DNA of 64,000 nucleotides from Tuctoria greenei (taxonomy: Eukaryota > Streptophyta > Magnoliopsida > Poales > Poaceae), in assembly GCA_036927565.1 (NCBI GenBank), contig JAYESD010000005.1, positions 98,682,301 to 98,746,300 of the forward strand, in the 5' to 3' direction. The translations under genes were made by a program, and so were the position numbers. Positions 1 through 12,334 of this stretch are shown piece after piece (within the stretch, counting starts at the first letter, position 1; every line of letters begins with the position of its first letter). The notes under the pieces are model-generated. The model made no database searches. It was not told the DNA's origin and saw only the letters and a list, made by a program, of their open reading frames with translations.

Positions 1-1764
1 GACATAGGGGGAGTGGAACTTCCTGGACTTTCGCCTTAGAAGATGAGGTTGCAGTATTTTGAGATGCGACGGGGCTAGAAATTGGCTCATCGTCCAACAC
101 GATATTGCTTCGGTGCCAAAGGATTAATTGGTTCACAGCCTGCCCCAGAGTCGCGATACCCTCATGTGTGATGTGGTCTATTTCATAATCTTCATAATCA
201 TTATTAATGATCTAAAGAACTTGCACCACAGCATAATACAATGGAAGTGGATTGCTGTTGAAGTCACGATCAGGCTTTACCATAGCTGTGGCGACCTGTT
301 TGATTTTGTTCCCTGCTCTACCGATCGGGACAAGAAGACGACAAGATATGTCCTTAGAAATATCATTGACAGCGAATTTATGGGTTGACCTTGAGCCTGG
401 CACAGAACCTACGCTGCTAGGGTAGGCAGTTGGAGATACCAATTTCTCCTTTGGCACGGGAACCATCACTGTACTCGGTGCCACTAATTGTCCCGATTGT
501 CTAAGTTGTTCCATTATTTCTTGCATATTTTCCTTGACCTTTTGAGAAATTGTTTCATCAATTGTTTTCTTGAACTTCTCACATCTTCTATATGTCTCTT
601 TATCTTTCAGGGAAACCATCTAGCTAAGACATTCGAGAAGAGATTGCTCGAACCCGTCCACTGTGTTCAGGGTTTCCTAAGATAGTTGTAAGTTGGTCAT
701 TCTCCCTCTTTGGCTTGAAGAGACCCTTCTGTTGCTTTTCAATTACTTCTTTCATTTTTTCCTCTACTTCATTCACAGAGTCAGGCTTTTCAAGTTTTCC
801 CTCGCTGGTCAAACCTGACCGAGCAAAGACCCACCGCTGAGTTCTCTCATAGCAACCTTCTAACGGGTGACGATTGCCCCTACTAGTAATTTTGTCTAAT
901 ATCTTATTCCATTTTTGGACTTTAGGGGCATATCCGACAGACCCCAAGCGATGATGGTATTTGTTCTTTTTGGCAAGCTCTGACCTAGTTGCACTTAGGG
1001 CTTTAGCATCAGGTGTGGTCTTTTGACGAACAAATTCTTGCCAATGAGCTTGTGTGATTATCCCCATCTTCCTCGGGCTAGGGACCTTATCGGCCTAAAC
1101 ATAAGCATTCATTTTACTCTTCCAGCAATGAAACTTCTTGCCGCAAGAGACCAATGTTGCTTTCTTTACAGCTTCTTCCGTGCCTTTCGGGAACTTGAAT
1201 TGTTTCTTTATCCTTTCGCACAACTCATTCTTGGTCTCCTCAGGTAATTTTCTCAAATTTTCGGTTGTGATTGGCAAGAGCTCTCTAACAACAAAACTGC
1301 CTGCATTTCGGTACTTGGTAATTGAATTCAGTGGTTCTTGGGAAAGCCCACCTGGACCGACCCTTGTTATGTACATGATGCGGTCCAATGGACCCTTATT
1401 GGGACCTCGTTGCCCTCGTTTCCGCTTGAGTGAACCTGAGGATTCATCCATTGGAGAACGTTTTGCGGTTTTAGGAGCCAAAGGCACCTCATTGTCTTCG
1501 CGATTAATCTAGGTAGAAAAGAATTATAAGACTTCATATACTTAACAACCAACATTAACTTGAATTGCTGAAATTAAGATTTGTGATCCATACCTCGTCG
1601 GCAGGATCATATTTCGAGTTGATATCCTTCGAAGTCTTTTTAATTTTTATATTCAAAAAAGGATCCGATGGACTGTGAAAGGAGTCTGAACTGCAGGAGT
1701 CACTAAACTCCATATTGCCTTCTTTATTGTTACTACCAACACCAGTCTTCTTAGGACTTTCCAT
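1..1764 (-). pseudogene. CACTA-1 second gene (Transposase_24 / Ptta En/Spm-like protein), 3' end outside window
   Basis: Read leftward, the protein starts near 1764 (MESPKKTGVGS) after a TTCTAG splice-acceptor-like site. It runs through a 130-aa piece (1487-1095), a 147-aa piece (1067-624) and a 135-aa piece (619-212), then continues to the window edge. The middle piece has the family signature FVRQKTTPDAKALSATRSEL followed by KNKYHHRLGSVGYA. The third piece ends with RLLVPIGRAGNK, then VATAMVKPDRDF, then NPLPLYYAVVQV, typical of this plant-transposon protein. Residues such as NQLILWHRSNIVLDD continue the frame between 200 and 1 after a small frameshift near 210. In En/Spm the corresponding product is a DNA-binding partner of the transposase. 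Breaks between pieces may be introns or decay; no single continuous frame exists. Orientation is opposite to the tnp2 gene at 16-22 kb. Confidence 0.7.
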
Positions 1765-2152
1765 GCTAGAACTAATAAGACAAAAAATATAATGAATGGC
1801 ATATTAACTCTACATGAAGTGTTGAATGAAGAAAAAGATGGAAGCATTCTAGGGTTTGATAAGGCATTCTAGGGATTAAGGCGACTGACCAAGGTGATTG
1901 ACCAAGTTCCATTCTAGGGTTTGAGGCGACTGAGTAAGGCATTAGCTAGGCATGTGTATGGCTTGTATCAAAAGCCGACAAGAACAATTATATCAACAAT
2001 TAAACAATAACAATTCATAATTCACAATGTTTTCAAGTCGCCTACCCACTGACTAGGTCAACTAATCATTGACTAGGGTGACTAAGCGATCCTAGTCGAC
2101 CCTAGTCGGTCCTCTAATCGTCCAGGCCATTTTTTATGGCAATGTCTAGTCA

Positions 2153-2215
<63 letters not shown>

Positions 2216-2236
2216 ACATATATAATTATATATTAG
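1765..2236. other. Upstream region of the CACTA-1 minus-strand gene; short direct repeats
   Basis: There is no gene. The stretch repeats variants of 'ctagggtttgaggcgactgagtaaggc' (shortened: GGGTTTGAGGCGACT) at 1850-1945 and variants of CCTAGTCG/GACTAGG at 2040-2130, then runs into a TA microsatellite. The same GGGTTTGAGGCGACT motif reappears at about 13180, on the far side of element A, which shows that both flanks belonged to one sequence before A inserted. Confidence 0.6.
2157..2213. repeat. (TA)n microsatellite
   Basis: An uninterrupted run of about 28 TA dinucleotides directly upstream of the insertion point of element A. Confidence 0.95.
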
Positions 2237-3990
2237 TGTGAGACCTATGTGTGCAAAATACATTGGCTTTGAAGATAAAAGTTTTGAAATTCTGCTAAAA
2301 CATCTTTTTTAGCAAGGTCCGACTCTAGCTCCGAGCTTTTGCAAGGTCTGACGTAAGGTCCGACTTATGTTGGTTAGCTCCGGCATGTCTTTGATAGCTC
2401 CGACATGTCTTTGATAGCTCCGGCATGTTTCTCTAGCTCCGAGTTTTGGGTTGACTAGTTTCAACTAGTTTTGGTTAGCTCCGGCGCTAGGTTCGACTGG
2501 CTTTGGTTAGCTCTGGCACTAGGTCCGACTAGCTTTGGTAAGCTCCAGCGCTAGGATGTACTAGCTTTGGTAAGCTCCGGCTCAAGGTCCGGTTAGTTTT
2601 GGCAAGGTCCGGAGCTAGTTTGTGATGGTTCTGCTTTTACTTTGAATCGATTTGAAACTTCTTTGGAAAGATTGCTTAGTATTCATTTTCTAAGTTTTTG
2701 GTGAGTTTTGGTTGATATGGATGATATCGTTTTTCTATGCTTTGCAACATGCTTATGTGAGGTGCTCACGTAAGGTGTTGTGTTTGGAACTAACTTGAGT
2801 CAAGTCACAGACTTGAGCTTGTACGAATTGGTTGTTTGTTCATGTGTAGGTGTTGCTTGATTTCAAGTCATGGCTGGTGACAGGATCTTTTGGACTAGTC
2901 TCAGGGAGGAGATGAGATTCCAACAACCAAATCAGGAGGAATTGTGGTTGAGCGGGTTAGGAGGTCGCGCAGGATGATTGAATCAAGGGCAGTGCATATG
3001 AAGGTTACTGAATGTCGCAGGAAGGTGTTTGCACGTATGCATGCGGTGCATGACGTGGCAACATGGTTCTGATGATGGTTTATGGATGGGAAGATCTGGT
3101 TGGAAGGATCGGATCATACCGGTTGATGACTTTGGCTGCGGCGAAGTCGGTTATGGCTCGGTATGGAAAGTATCGAGTTGGTTATGATAGGATTTCATGT
3201 GGGTCACGAATTTGGGTTGTTTTAGGAATGTGGGATACGTTCCTAAGGTGTTTGGAAGTATTAAGATTGCTTCTATCTGCGTATAAAAGAATCATAAGCA
3301 GTTATGGAAAGTTTCGATTCGTGAACGGAGTAGGATTAGGGTCCTGATTTGAGTTGAGTTGGCTTTCGAGCTGGTTATATAAGCAAGGGGGCCAAAGCTC
3401 GTGGTGTACGACTTTGGGGCTGTTACTCTTGTGTACTATTGAATAAAATTCGTAGTTTGAAGGAACTTTCATGCCTTGTTCGTCCGACTTGTTCCAGACA
3501 AGTTTTACTCGTCGAGTTTCTGGACAGCACTATCTTTTGTTGGTGGTTTTATCATAAATCGAGTTTTACAGATCCAATTGACGTGATTCTTTTTGGGTTG
3601 TCTTCACAACTTGATTATCCATCAGATTTCAAAATTTCACAGTCATTGGATTTGTGGTTACTGATCTACACGAGTTTCTTTGCAGCGTTCCAGAACTGTT
3701 TTTCTCGGGTAGGACAGATTGAGCTTTGTTTGATCTTTCGATCATAACTTGAGTTTCTCTCGACGGATTTGAGTGATTCTTGTTGTGTTGTTTTCGTGAC
3801 TTGATTCTCTATCATATATATCACTTTTTTCACGGTTAAACGTGCTTAGATTAGTTTCACACACGATTTATTTAACAAATCATTTTTCTGCCAAAAGGGT
3901 TGGGATTTAATTGTTTCCGCTGCGTAAGATTTTTTAAATCTACCATTCACCCCCCCTCTGGTAGCTTTTCACGTGCTCTTCGATCCTACA
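2237..3990 (+). repeat. 5' LTR of element A
   Basis: 1754 bp, TG...CA ends. The first third is built of short repeats such as TTAGCTCCGGCATGTCTTTG and GGTCCGACTAGCTTTGGT. The region near 3370-3450 (GCTGGTTATATAAGCAAGG, then GAATAAAATTCG) looks like the TATA box and polyadenylation signal. The last bases before the internal region are a C-rich tract (ATTCACCCCCCCTCTGG) and CGATCCTACA. Confidence 0.92.
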
Positions 3991-3992
3991 AT

Positions 3993-4004
3993 TCGTATCA
4001 GAGC
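3993..4004 (+). other. Primer-binding site of element A (initiator-tRNA-Met type)
   Basis: TCGTATCAGAGC sits two bases after the LTR end. It matches the canonical TGGTATCAGAGC complement of initiator methionine tRNA except in its first bases. Confidence 0.75.
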
Positions 4005-4052
4005 CACGGTGCTCCAATCATTGTGATTTGCACGTGTTTTTGACTAATCATC

Positions 4053-6101
4053 ATGGAGAAATACTCCGCCAAACCTTGTATGTTTGCTGGTATTGATTTT
4101 CAGGTTTGGAAGGCACGAATGGAGGCTTTCATCTAGGCCCAAGGCTTCGTCATATGGGAAAAGGTGTAAAAGCCTTATGATGTTCCATCAAATGATCAAG
4201 TTACGGCTACGAACCTACGGGACGTCGACAACAACAACAAAGCCCGGAACTTGATCATCCAAGGACTCACTCAAAGCGACTTCGACCGCGTTGCACACCT
4301 TCGATCGGCATATGATGTGTGGAGAGCACTTTGTGACTATCACGAAGGATCCAACACGATCAAGGAGGTAAGGCAAGACATGTTCAAGAAAGAATAAATG
4401 CGCTTCGAGATGCAACCCGGTGAGTTTGTTGATGATCTCTTTGCTCGTTTTAACAAAATTCTCAGTAACTTGCGTAGTGTCAACGTTAATTTTTCTGATG
4501 CTGAAAATGCTAGGCAACTTCTTAGTGCATTAGACATGTCAATCTGGGAGATAAAAGTTACATCTATCCGTGAATCTACTGTCATGAGTACACTTACTTT
4601 AGATGTACTTTACTCTAAACTCAAAACTCATGAAATTGACATCTTATCATGTAAGAACCAAAATAAGTCTACTGCATTTGTCTCACAACATGAGATGCCT
4701 AGCTCTGGCCAATCATCTTGCAATACTCTTGCTTTGTTGTCCTCACTAACCCTAGAGCAGATCGAGGAATTTCCAGAAGAGGAGTTAGAACTAATCTCTA
4801 CTAGGTTCTCAAAAGCATTGCAAAATGTGAGAACTAGAAGGAGAGGAAGCTCCGGACCTCAACGTTGTTTTGAATGTGGTAAGACAGGACACTTTCGTAC
4901 AGAATGACCTAACCTTTCAGGTCCTACTACCCATGAAGAAAAACAGAACAAGGTCAAGACCACCTATGGAAACCCCAACAAGAAAAAGTAGGGTACCATA
5001 GGACGCAAGATGATTAACAGCTTCATCACTGCACTTCAAGAGCTCGGTTCAAGTGATGTAGACTTTAAAAGTGATGAAGATGATGACGATCTATCCAACT
5101 TATACTTCATGGCGGGCAAAACAAGATCAAGATCAAGTCAGGAGGATGCAGAACACAACAGTGACGACGATGAGGTATGTTCTACCTGTAATGAAATGTG
5201 TGATGCAATTTCTCGTGCAACTATTATTGTTAAGAAAAAGGACAAAAAGCTTAGGGATAATGCTACTAAAATTGAATCACTAGAATCTAAAATCAACCGT
5301 TTGAAAACCTTGATTCCTAGTGATGATTCTTGTCCCTCATGTGATTTAATCTATGAACAATTGTACACACTAAGAACTACACACTCCTCCACTCTAGATA
5401 GACTTGAACTTGAAATTGAAAAGAACAAAAAGTTTGCTGCACTTGACATTGGAAACTTAAAAGATGCTTCTTGTTCTACGATTGATTTGCATTGTTCTAG
5501 TTGTGATGATCTTGAAAAGAAACTAAAAGATGCTATGAATGAAATTTCAATATAGAACAATGCTTTACGTTCTCATGAAGTTAAATATTGTTCCAATTGC
5601 AAATTAAAAGGAAAAACTTCATGTGAAAATTGCCTTGATCTGTCCAATAAACTTGATAACATGCATAGGACATTAGATCAGTTTTATAATGGGAATAAGA
5701 ACCTAAACTTGTTGTTGAATTCTTCCAAATCTTGCAATGATAAAACTAGTTTAGGTTTTGATTCTCATGATCATGCTAAGGCACATCCACCTAAAATTGT
5801 AAAGTCATTAGTAAGTGGTTTGATTCAAACAGTTCCTAAACAAAAAGAAGTGGTTTTCAAATCTGCAGGGGTGTTGTCTCATTCGGTTTCAAATAAAAAT
5901 GTTGTTTGCTCATCTAGACATGAACACAAAGTTAAATTTCATTGTACCTACTGTGGTAGAGATGGTCATCTCATAGATTTTTGTTATAGACTAGCTAAAA
6001 AACAGAAAAGGGAAATAATGATTGCTAGATCTCATAACTTTCATGCAAAATTTGCTGCACATATAAACCGAATGCCAGGAACATGCAACCTACTGTTATA
6101 A
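4053..6101 (+). pseudogene. gag: Element A gag (broken): capsid region plus two CCHC zinc knuckles
   Basis: The start is ATG at 4053 (MEKYSAKPCMFAGIDFQVW). The capsid-like region resembles the UBN2/retrotran_gag families (RFEMQPGEFVDDLFARFNKI at 4398 onward). A first zinc knuckle CFECGKTGHF near 4868 loses its last cysteine to a TGA stop at 4905-4907. A second knuckle, CTYCGRDGHLIDFC, lies near 5944. Between them is a charged coiled-coil-like segment (5010-5555) with CSTC/CPSC/CSSC pairs. Stops also occur at 4134-4136, near 4168 and near 4396. A gag of about 680 residues with two knuckles is long for copia and fits Sireviruses. Product: nucleocapsid/capsid of the virus-like particle, nonfunctional here. 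Confidence 0.85.
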
Positions 6102-6360
6102 GTCAAAAACATTCAAAGTTTACCTCCGGACCTTCTGTTTTTGCCTCCGGAGCTACTGATTTTTGTGCTACACAAGTAACACCTTATAGGTCAGTAGTTA
6201 AGAATAAAAAACCTCAAACATTGACTCATAAACCTTCTGTTTTATTTTGCATGTTTTTCCTGTTGCACGTCATGTGACTCAGTACTAGATACCAAAATGC
6301 CTTTTGACTAACCCCATTATTGAGTCATCGATGCATTGTGCTTCTATGTAGGTTACATGC

Positions 6361-9300
6361 TTGAGGCAGGAGAACATTTGGATTGTGGATTCAGGTTGCT
6401 CACACCACATGACCGGTAACAAAGAACGGTTCTCCTCCCTCTCTTCTGTGTCACGTGTAGAAAATGTTACTTTTGCCAATAATTCTTCAACTCCTATAAT
6501 TGCTAAGGGTTCGGTTAGAGTAAATGATCACTACACTTTAAAGGATGTGGCACTTGTCCAAAATTTGAAATACAACTTGCTTTCTGTTTCACAATTGCTA
6601 GATGAAAATCTGGAAATTATTTTCAATAAAAACTGCTGCAAAGTTGTAGGTTCAAATAGTGAGCTTATTTTTAACATGTCTCGGTTTGGAAGAGTTTTTA
6701 AAGCTGATTTTGATATGTCTTCCTCTAAGCATAGGTGTCTAGTTGCTAATGATTCAAAGGACTTATATTTTCGGCATCGTAGACTTGGTCACGTAGGCTT
6801 TGATCACCTACCGCGTGTTAGTGCTCTTGATCGCATACGTGGGCTGCCTAAGCTTAAAGAGGACAAAGAAATTGTGTGCTCTTCTTGTAGACATGCTAAG
6901 ATGGTTTCAGGTTCACATACTCCTCTCACAATGATCATGACAACTGAACCGGGTCAACTTTTGCACCTTGACACCGTAGGACCTTCACGTGTTCAATCCT
7001 TCGGAAGTAAATGGTATGTTGTTGTTATTGTTGATGATTACTCTAGATACTCTTGGGTTTACTTTATGACGTCTAAGAATGAAGCTTTTAGTCACTTTAG
7101 AACTTCATTTCTTAGATTATTAATTGATCATCCAGGATCTTTAAAAGCAATTAGAAGTGATAACGGAACTGAATTTAAAAATCAATCTTTTGATCACTTT
7201 TGTGCTGAAAAAGGAATAGATCATCAATTTTCTTCACTATACGTACCTCAACAAAATGGTGTTGTAGAAAGAAAGAACAGAACCTTAGTTGAGATGGCTA
7301 GGACTATGCTTGATGAATATCAAACTCCTAGGAAATTTTGGGCTGATGCGATTGCAACCGCTTGTTATGTCTCAAATCATGTTTTCTTGCGCACTAAGCT
7401 AGGTAAAACACCATATGAGCTCCGGTTTGGACATAGGCCTAGTGTTACGCACTTTCGGGTCTTTGGTTCCAAATGCTTTGTTAAGAAACATGGTAATCTT
7501 GATAAATTTGAACCTAGATCCATTGATGGCATGTTTCTTGGTTATCCATCTCATACTAGAGGCTACCGTGTGCTTTTACTTGACACTAACAAAATTGTGG
7601 AGACTTGTGAAGTGTCTTTCGATGAATCTAGCCCAGGTACTAGCTCAAACATTGCAGGTCTAGATCCATATCCGCAGGGAGAGAGTATTTTCGTTGAAGA
7701 TGAGGAAGAGGTGGAGCTGCTGCCCAAAAATTCAGCAGCTAATGACATTGTTCGAGCTCCTGATTTTGATTCAAAGCCAGCACCGACGACCACCATTGCT
7801 GGTCCAGATCCTCCTCAAGTCACAAGCTCATCGATTTGTGATGAACGTGAAGAAGAAGAAGCTTGTGAAGTGCCCACTCCCCTCCGGGTTCTCAAAAGTC
7901 ATCCTCCACAACAGATTATTGGAAGCTTGCACGAACGAGTTACACGGTCCAGGTTTTGCGATCCAAACTCTCATGCTCATTTTGCTTTTGTTACTTCTTT
8001 TGAACCCAAAGATGTATCACACGCACTCACTAATGAATCTTGGATTATTGCCATGCAAGAAGAGTTAGAAATTTTTGAAAGAAATAATGGTTGGAAACTT
8101 GTACCTCCTCCTCAAGGTCACACATTAATTGGAACTAAATGGGTGTTTAAAAATAAACAAAGTGAGGATGGGGTTGTGGTTAGGAATAAGGCTAGGTTGG
8201 TTGCTCAAGGTTTCACTGAAGTTGAAGGTCTAGATTTTGATGAAACTTTTGCTCCTGTTGCTATATTAGAAGCCATAAGAATTTTGTTAGCTTTGGCTGC
8301 ATACAAAGGTTTTAAGCTATACCAAATGGATGTTAAAAGTGTTTTTCTCAATGGCTACATAGATGAGGAGGTTTATGTCAAACAACCATTGGGTTTTGAA
8401 AAATCAGATTTTCCTAATCATGTTTACAAACTGTCCAAAGCCTTGTACGGTCTCAAACAAGCCCCTAGAGCATGGTATGATAGGTTAAAAACATTCTTAC
8501 TTGAAAAGGGGTTTATCATGGGCAAGGTTGATAAAACTCTTTTTGTGATTAAGCATCGCAATGACTCATTATTCTTTCAAGTATATGTGGATGATATTAT
8601 CTTTGGTTGTGCTTCTTATGATCTTGTGTCCAAGTTTTTAGCTATGATGAGTTCAGAATTTGAGATGAGTATGATAGGAGAACTCACGTACTTTTGGGGC
8701 TGCAAATCAAGCAAACCAAGGAGGGTACCTTTGTGCACCAAACGAAGTATACAAAAGACCTCCTAAGGCGCTTCAACACGGACAAAAGCAAGCCTCTTCG
8801 GACACCAATGGGAACGGCAATAACACTTTAACTTGATGAAGATGGTGAACCCGTGGATCAAAAAGAATATAGAAGCATGATCGGATCACTTTTGTACCTC
8901 ATGACATCAAGACCGGACATACAATTTAGCGTATGTCTTTGTGCACGGTTTCAAGCTTCCCCACGTGCTTCACATCATCAAGCCGTCAAAAGGATTCTCA
9001 TGTACTTACATGGAACTCAAGAATTTGGTATTTTCTTCCTTCTTCCTCAACCGTTACTTTGAAAGCTTTTCCCGATGCTGATTTGGAGGTTGTAGGATTG
9101 ATAGGAAAAGTACTTCCGGTGCTTGTCATTTTCTTGGTAATTCACTTGTTGCATGGTCCTCTAGAAAACAAAGTTTACTTGCACAATCCTCCGCCAAATC
9201 TGAATATGTAGCTGTTGCTAGCGCTTGTTCACAAATTCTTTGGATTGTTCAAACACTTAAGGACTATGGGGTTGATCTAGATAGTGTTCCACTATTTTGT

Positions 9301-9527
9301 GACAACACTAGTGCTATTTGCATTGCTAAAAACCCTGTGCAACATTCTAGAACTAAGCACATTGATAATAGGTATCACTTTCTCCGTGATAATGTTGAAG
9401 AAGGAAACATTGTGCTTCAGGTATCAAACAACAATTGGCTGACATTTTTACAAAGCCTTTGGATTTCACTCATTTTTGTTACATTCGTAGTGAAATAGGG
9501 GTTATGCATCCTCATGGTTTAAATTGA
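6361..9527 (+). pseudogene. pol: Element A pol: protease, integrase, reverse transcriptase, RNase H (one frameshift)
   Basis: A single open frame of 801 codons covers the protease active site (IWIVDSGCSHHMTG), the GAG-pre-integrase HRRLGHVGF zinc motif, and the integrase core with D at LHLDTVGP, D at RSDNGTEF and E at GVVERKNRT. It continues into reverse transcriptase with FKLYQMDVKS and the YVDDIIFG catalytic box. At about 8690, within TACTTTTGGGGCTGC, the frame shifts. The remaining RT and RNase H (KEYRSMIGSLLYL, then LADIFTKPLD) continue in other frames to a TGA at 9525-9527. The integrase and RT catalytic residues visible are all intact, so the damage looks modest. Element B at 27.4-29.9 kb is a close relative. 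Confidence 0.93.
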
Positions 9528-10545
9528 GGGGGGGTTTTGAAATTTGGGAAGTCTATGTGAGAATCTAAACTTAAAATAATATGAGCATAGTATTTCATAC
9601 ATATATGACTTTGTGATTCCTTTTACATGCTGAAAGTTCTTACTACATTACTCGTGTTATACATTTTGTAGTTTTTGCCATGTCTAGTAATTGGAATAAT
9701 TACTTACACTAAATCTGGTCATGGTCGAACTTTCTAGCTGTTTTGAACTTGTTGCATGCTCACAAGTGTTTTGAATCATAAAGAATTAATCAAGTAATCA
9801 ACTCACATGTTGAGTTTTTATGAATAAACATAAGTTGAGAAAAGATCAAGAGAATATGCATGCATCACACTTCTTCTTTTGAGATGGTATCATTGCACTT
9901 AGATATGAACTTGGAAGAAGTTCTGTATGACTAAAACCATGTCCTTAAGCTTCTGATTGTCAAATGACATAGGCTTGGCTTGGTTGGTTAGAATAAGGCA
10001 GATGCACATATAATCTCTTGCAAATATCATATGATCTAAATTTGTGCTTTGAAAAATAATAAAATGCAGTAACAAGTGTCATGCTTTCAGGTTTTGAAAT
10101 AGTTAAGTTTGTGAGATCATGACTTGCTAAATTGGAAATTACATTTGATCTCTAGCATGGATTACACTACTTTATGTATTTCATTGATGTGATAGTGTAA
10201 GTTACTTGATAGTATGACTTGGATGAGCTTTGTTTTATATGTATATGTTATAATATGCTCATAACAATTAAAATTTGTCTTATAAACCTTGTTGAATACA
10301 TTGTCAAAGGGGGAGAGATAATATGTGAATTTTTAAAAACAAATATGCAAGGGGGAGACATTGATTACACATTGCACATATTCACAATTGTTTTGGCACG
10401 ATTCTTCTCGGGGGGGAATTTGTTTTTCTTCTCATTTTATTTCTATTTTACAAAGGGGGAGAAATTGTTTTCAAAACTTTTAATGTGAATAAGCCAATGT
10501 TCGGATTTTAAGTGGTGTTGCCAATGCATTCATCAAGGGGGAGAT
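9528..10545 (+). other. Element A 3' spacer with repeated polypurine tracts
   Basis: The 1 kb between pol and the 3' LTR has no convincing ORF. It carries at least four AAGGGGGAGA-like tracts (about 10310, 10349, 10453 and 10535). The last, AAGGGGGAGAT, directly abuts the LTR and is the expected plus-strand primer. Multiple PPTs in this position are a described feature of Sireviruses. Confidence 0.8.
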
Positions 10546-12329
10546 TGTGAGACCTATGTGTGCTGAATACATTAGCTTTGATGATAAAAAATCTGAAATT
10601 CTGCTAAAACATCTTTTTTAGCAAGGTTCGACTCTAGCTCCAAACTTTTGCAAGGTCTGACGTAAGGTCCGACTTATGTTGGTTAGCTCCGGCATGTCTT
10701 TGATAGCTCCGGCATGTCTTTGATAGCTCCGGCATGTCTTTGTTAAGCTTCGACATGTTTCTCTAACTCCGACTTTTGGGTTGACTAATTCTGACTAGTT
10801 TTGGTTAGCTCCAGCACTAGATCCGACTAGCTTTGGTTAGCACCAGCACTAGGTCTGACTAGCTTTGGTAAGCTTCGGTGCTAGGATGTACTAGCTTTGG
10901 TAAGCTCCGGCTCAAGGTCCGGTTAGTTTTGGCAAGGTCCGGAGCTACTTTGCGATGGTTTTGCTTTTACTTTGAATCGATTTGAAACTTCTTTACATCT
11001 TGTAAAGATTGCTTAGTATTCAACTTCTATGTTTTTGGTGAGTTTTGGTTGATATGGATGATATCGTTTTGCTATGCTTTGCAACAAGCTTATGTGAGAC
11101 GCTCACGTATGGTGTTGTGTTCAGAACTAACTTGAGTCAAGTCGCGGAATTGGGCTCGTATGGATTGGTTGTTTGTTCATGTGCAGGTGTTGCTTGAGTT
11201 CAAGTCATGGCTGGTGACAGGATCTTTTGGACTAGTCTCGGGGAGGAGATGAGGTTCCAACAACCAAATTCAGGAGGAATTGTTGTTGAGCGGGTCAGGA
11301 GGTCGCGCAGGATGATTGAATCAAGGGTAGTGCATATGAAGGTTACTGGACCTCGAAGGAAGGTGTTTGCACGTATGCATACGGTGCATGACATGGCAAA
11401 ATGGTTCTGAAGATGGTTTATGGATAGGAAGATCTGGTTGTAAGGATCGGGTCGTACCGGTTGATGACTTTGGCTGCGGCGAAGTCGGTTATGGCTCGGT
11501 ATGGAAAGTATCGAGTTGGTTATGATAGGATTTCGTGTGGGTCACGAATTTGGGTTGTTTTAGGAATGTCGGATACGTTCCTAAGGTGTTTGGAAATCTT
11601 AAGATTGCTTCTATCTGCGTATAGAAGAGTCCTAAGCAGTTATGGCAAGTTTCAATTCGTGAACGGAGTAGGATTAGGGTCCGGATTTGAGTAGAGTTGG
11701 CTTTCGAGCTGGTTATATAAGCAAGGGAGGCCAAAGCTCGTGCTGAATGACTTTGGGGCTATTCCTCTTCTGTACTATTGAATAAAATTCGTAGTTTGAA
11801 GGAACTTTTATGGCTTGTTCATCCGACTTGTTCCAGACAAGTTTTACTCGTCGAGTTTCTGGACAGCACTACCTTTCATTGGTGGTTTTATCATAACTCG
11901 AGTTTTACAGATCCAATTGACGTGATTCCTTTTTGGTTGTCTTTGCAACTTGATTATATATCATATGTCAAAATTTCACAGTCATTGGATTTTTTGTTAC
12001 TGATCTACACGAGTTTCTTTGCAGCGTTCCAGAACTGTTTTTCTCGGGTAGGACAGATTGAGCTTTGTTCGATCTTTCGATCATAACTTGAGTTTCTCTC
12101 GACAGATTTGAGTGATTCTTGTTGTGTTGTCTTCGTAACTTGATTGTCTCTGATATATATCACTTTTGTCACGGTGACACACGTTTAGATTAGTTTCACA
12201 CATGATTTATTTAACAGATCGTTTTTCTGCCGAAGGGGTTGGGATTTAATTATTTCCGCTGCGTAAGATTTTTTAAATCTACCATTCACCCCCCCTCTGG
12301 TAGCTTTTCACGTGCTCTTCGATCCTACA
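10546..12329 (+). repeat. 3' LTR of element A
   Basis: 1784 bp, same termini as the 5' LTR. It carries one extra GATAGCTCCGGCATGTCTTT-type unit near 10700, which accounts for most of the length difference, plus scattered substitutions. It is followed by the target duplication ATTAG. Confidence 0.92.
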
Positions 12330-12334
12330 ATTAG

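Larger units (their letters stand above)
2237..12329 (+). mobile_element. Element A: full-length Sirevirus-like Ty1/copia retrotransposon with both LTRs
   Basis: Two long LTRs (2237-3990 and 10546-12329), both beginning TGTGAGACCTATGTGTGC and ending CGATCCTACA, flank a gag-pol interior. A 5-bp target duplication ATTAG is present at 2232-2236 and 12330-12334. A primer site follows the 5' LTR and a polypurine tract precedes the 3' LTR. Gene order is gag, protease, integrase, reverse transcriptase, RNase H, which is the copia order. Long LTRs, a gag with two zinc knuckles, and a 1 kb PPT-rich spacer after pol match the Sirevirus lineage. Coding regions have several stops and one frameshift, so it is not autonomous now. 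It is inserted in CACTA-1. Confidence 0.93.

Noticed and set aside
3063..3747. ORFs of 94 and 102 aa in the 5' LTR of A, repeated at 11461-12086 in the 3' LTR
   Set aside because: They lie wholly inside LTR sequence, have no recognisable domain, and their presence in both LTRs is explained by LTR duplication.
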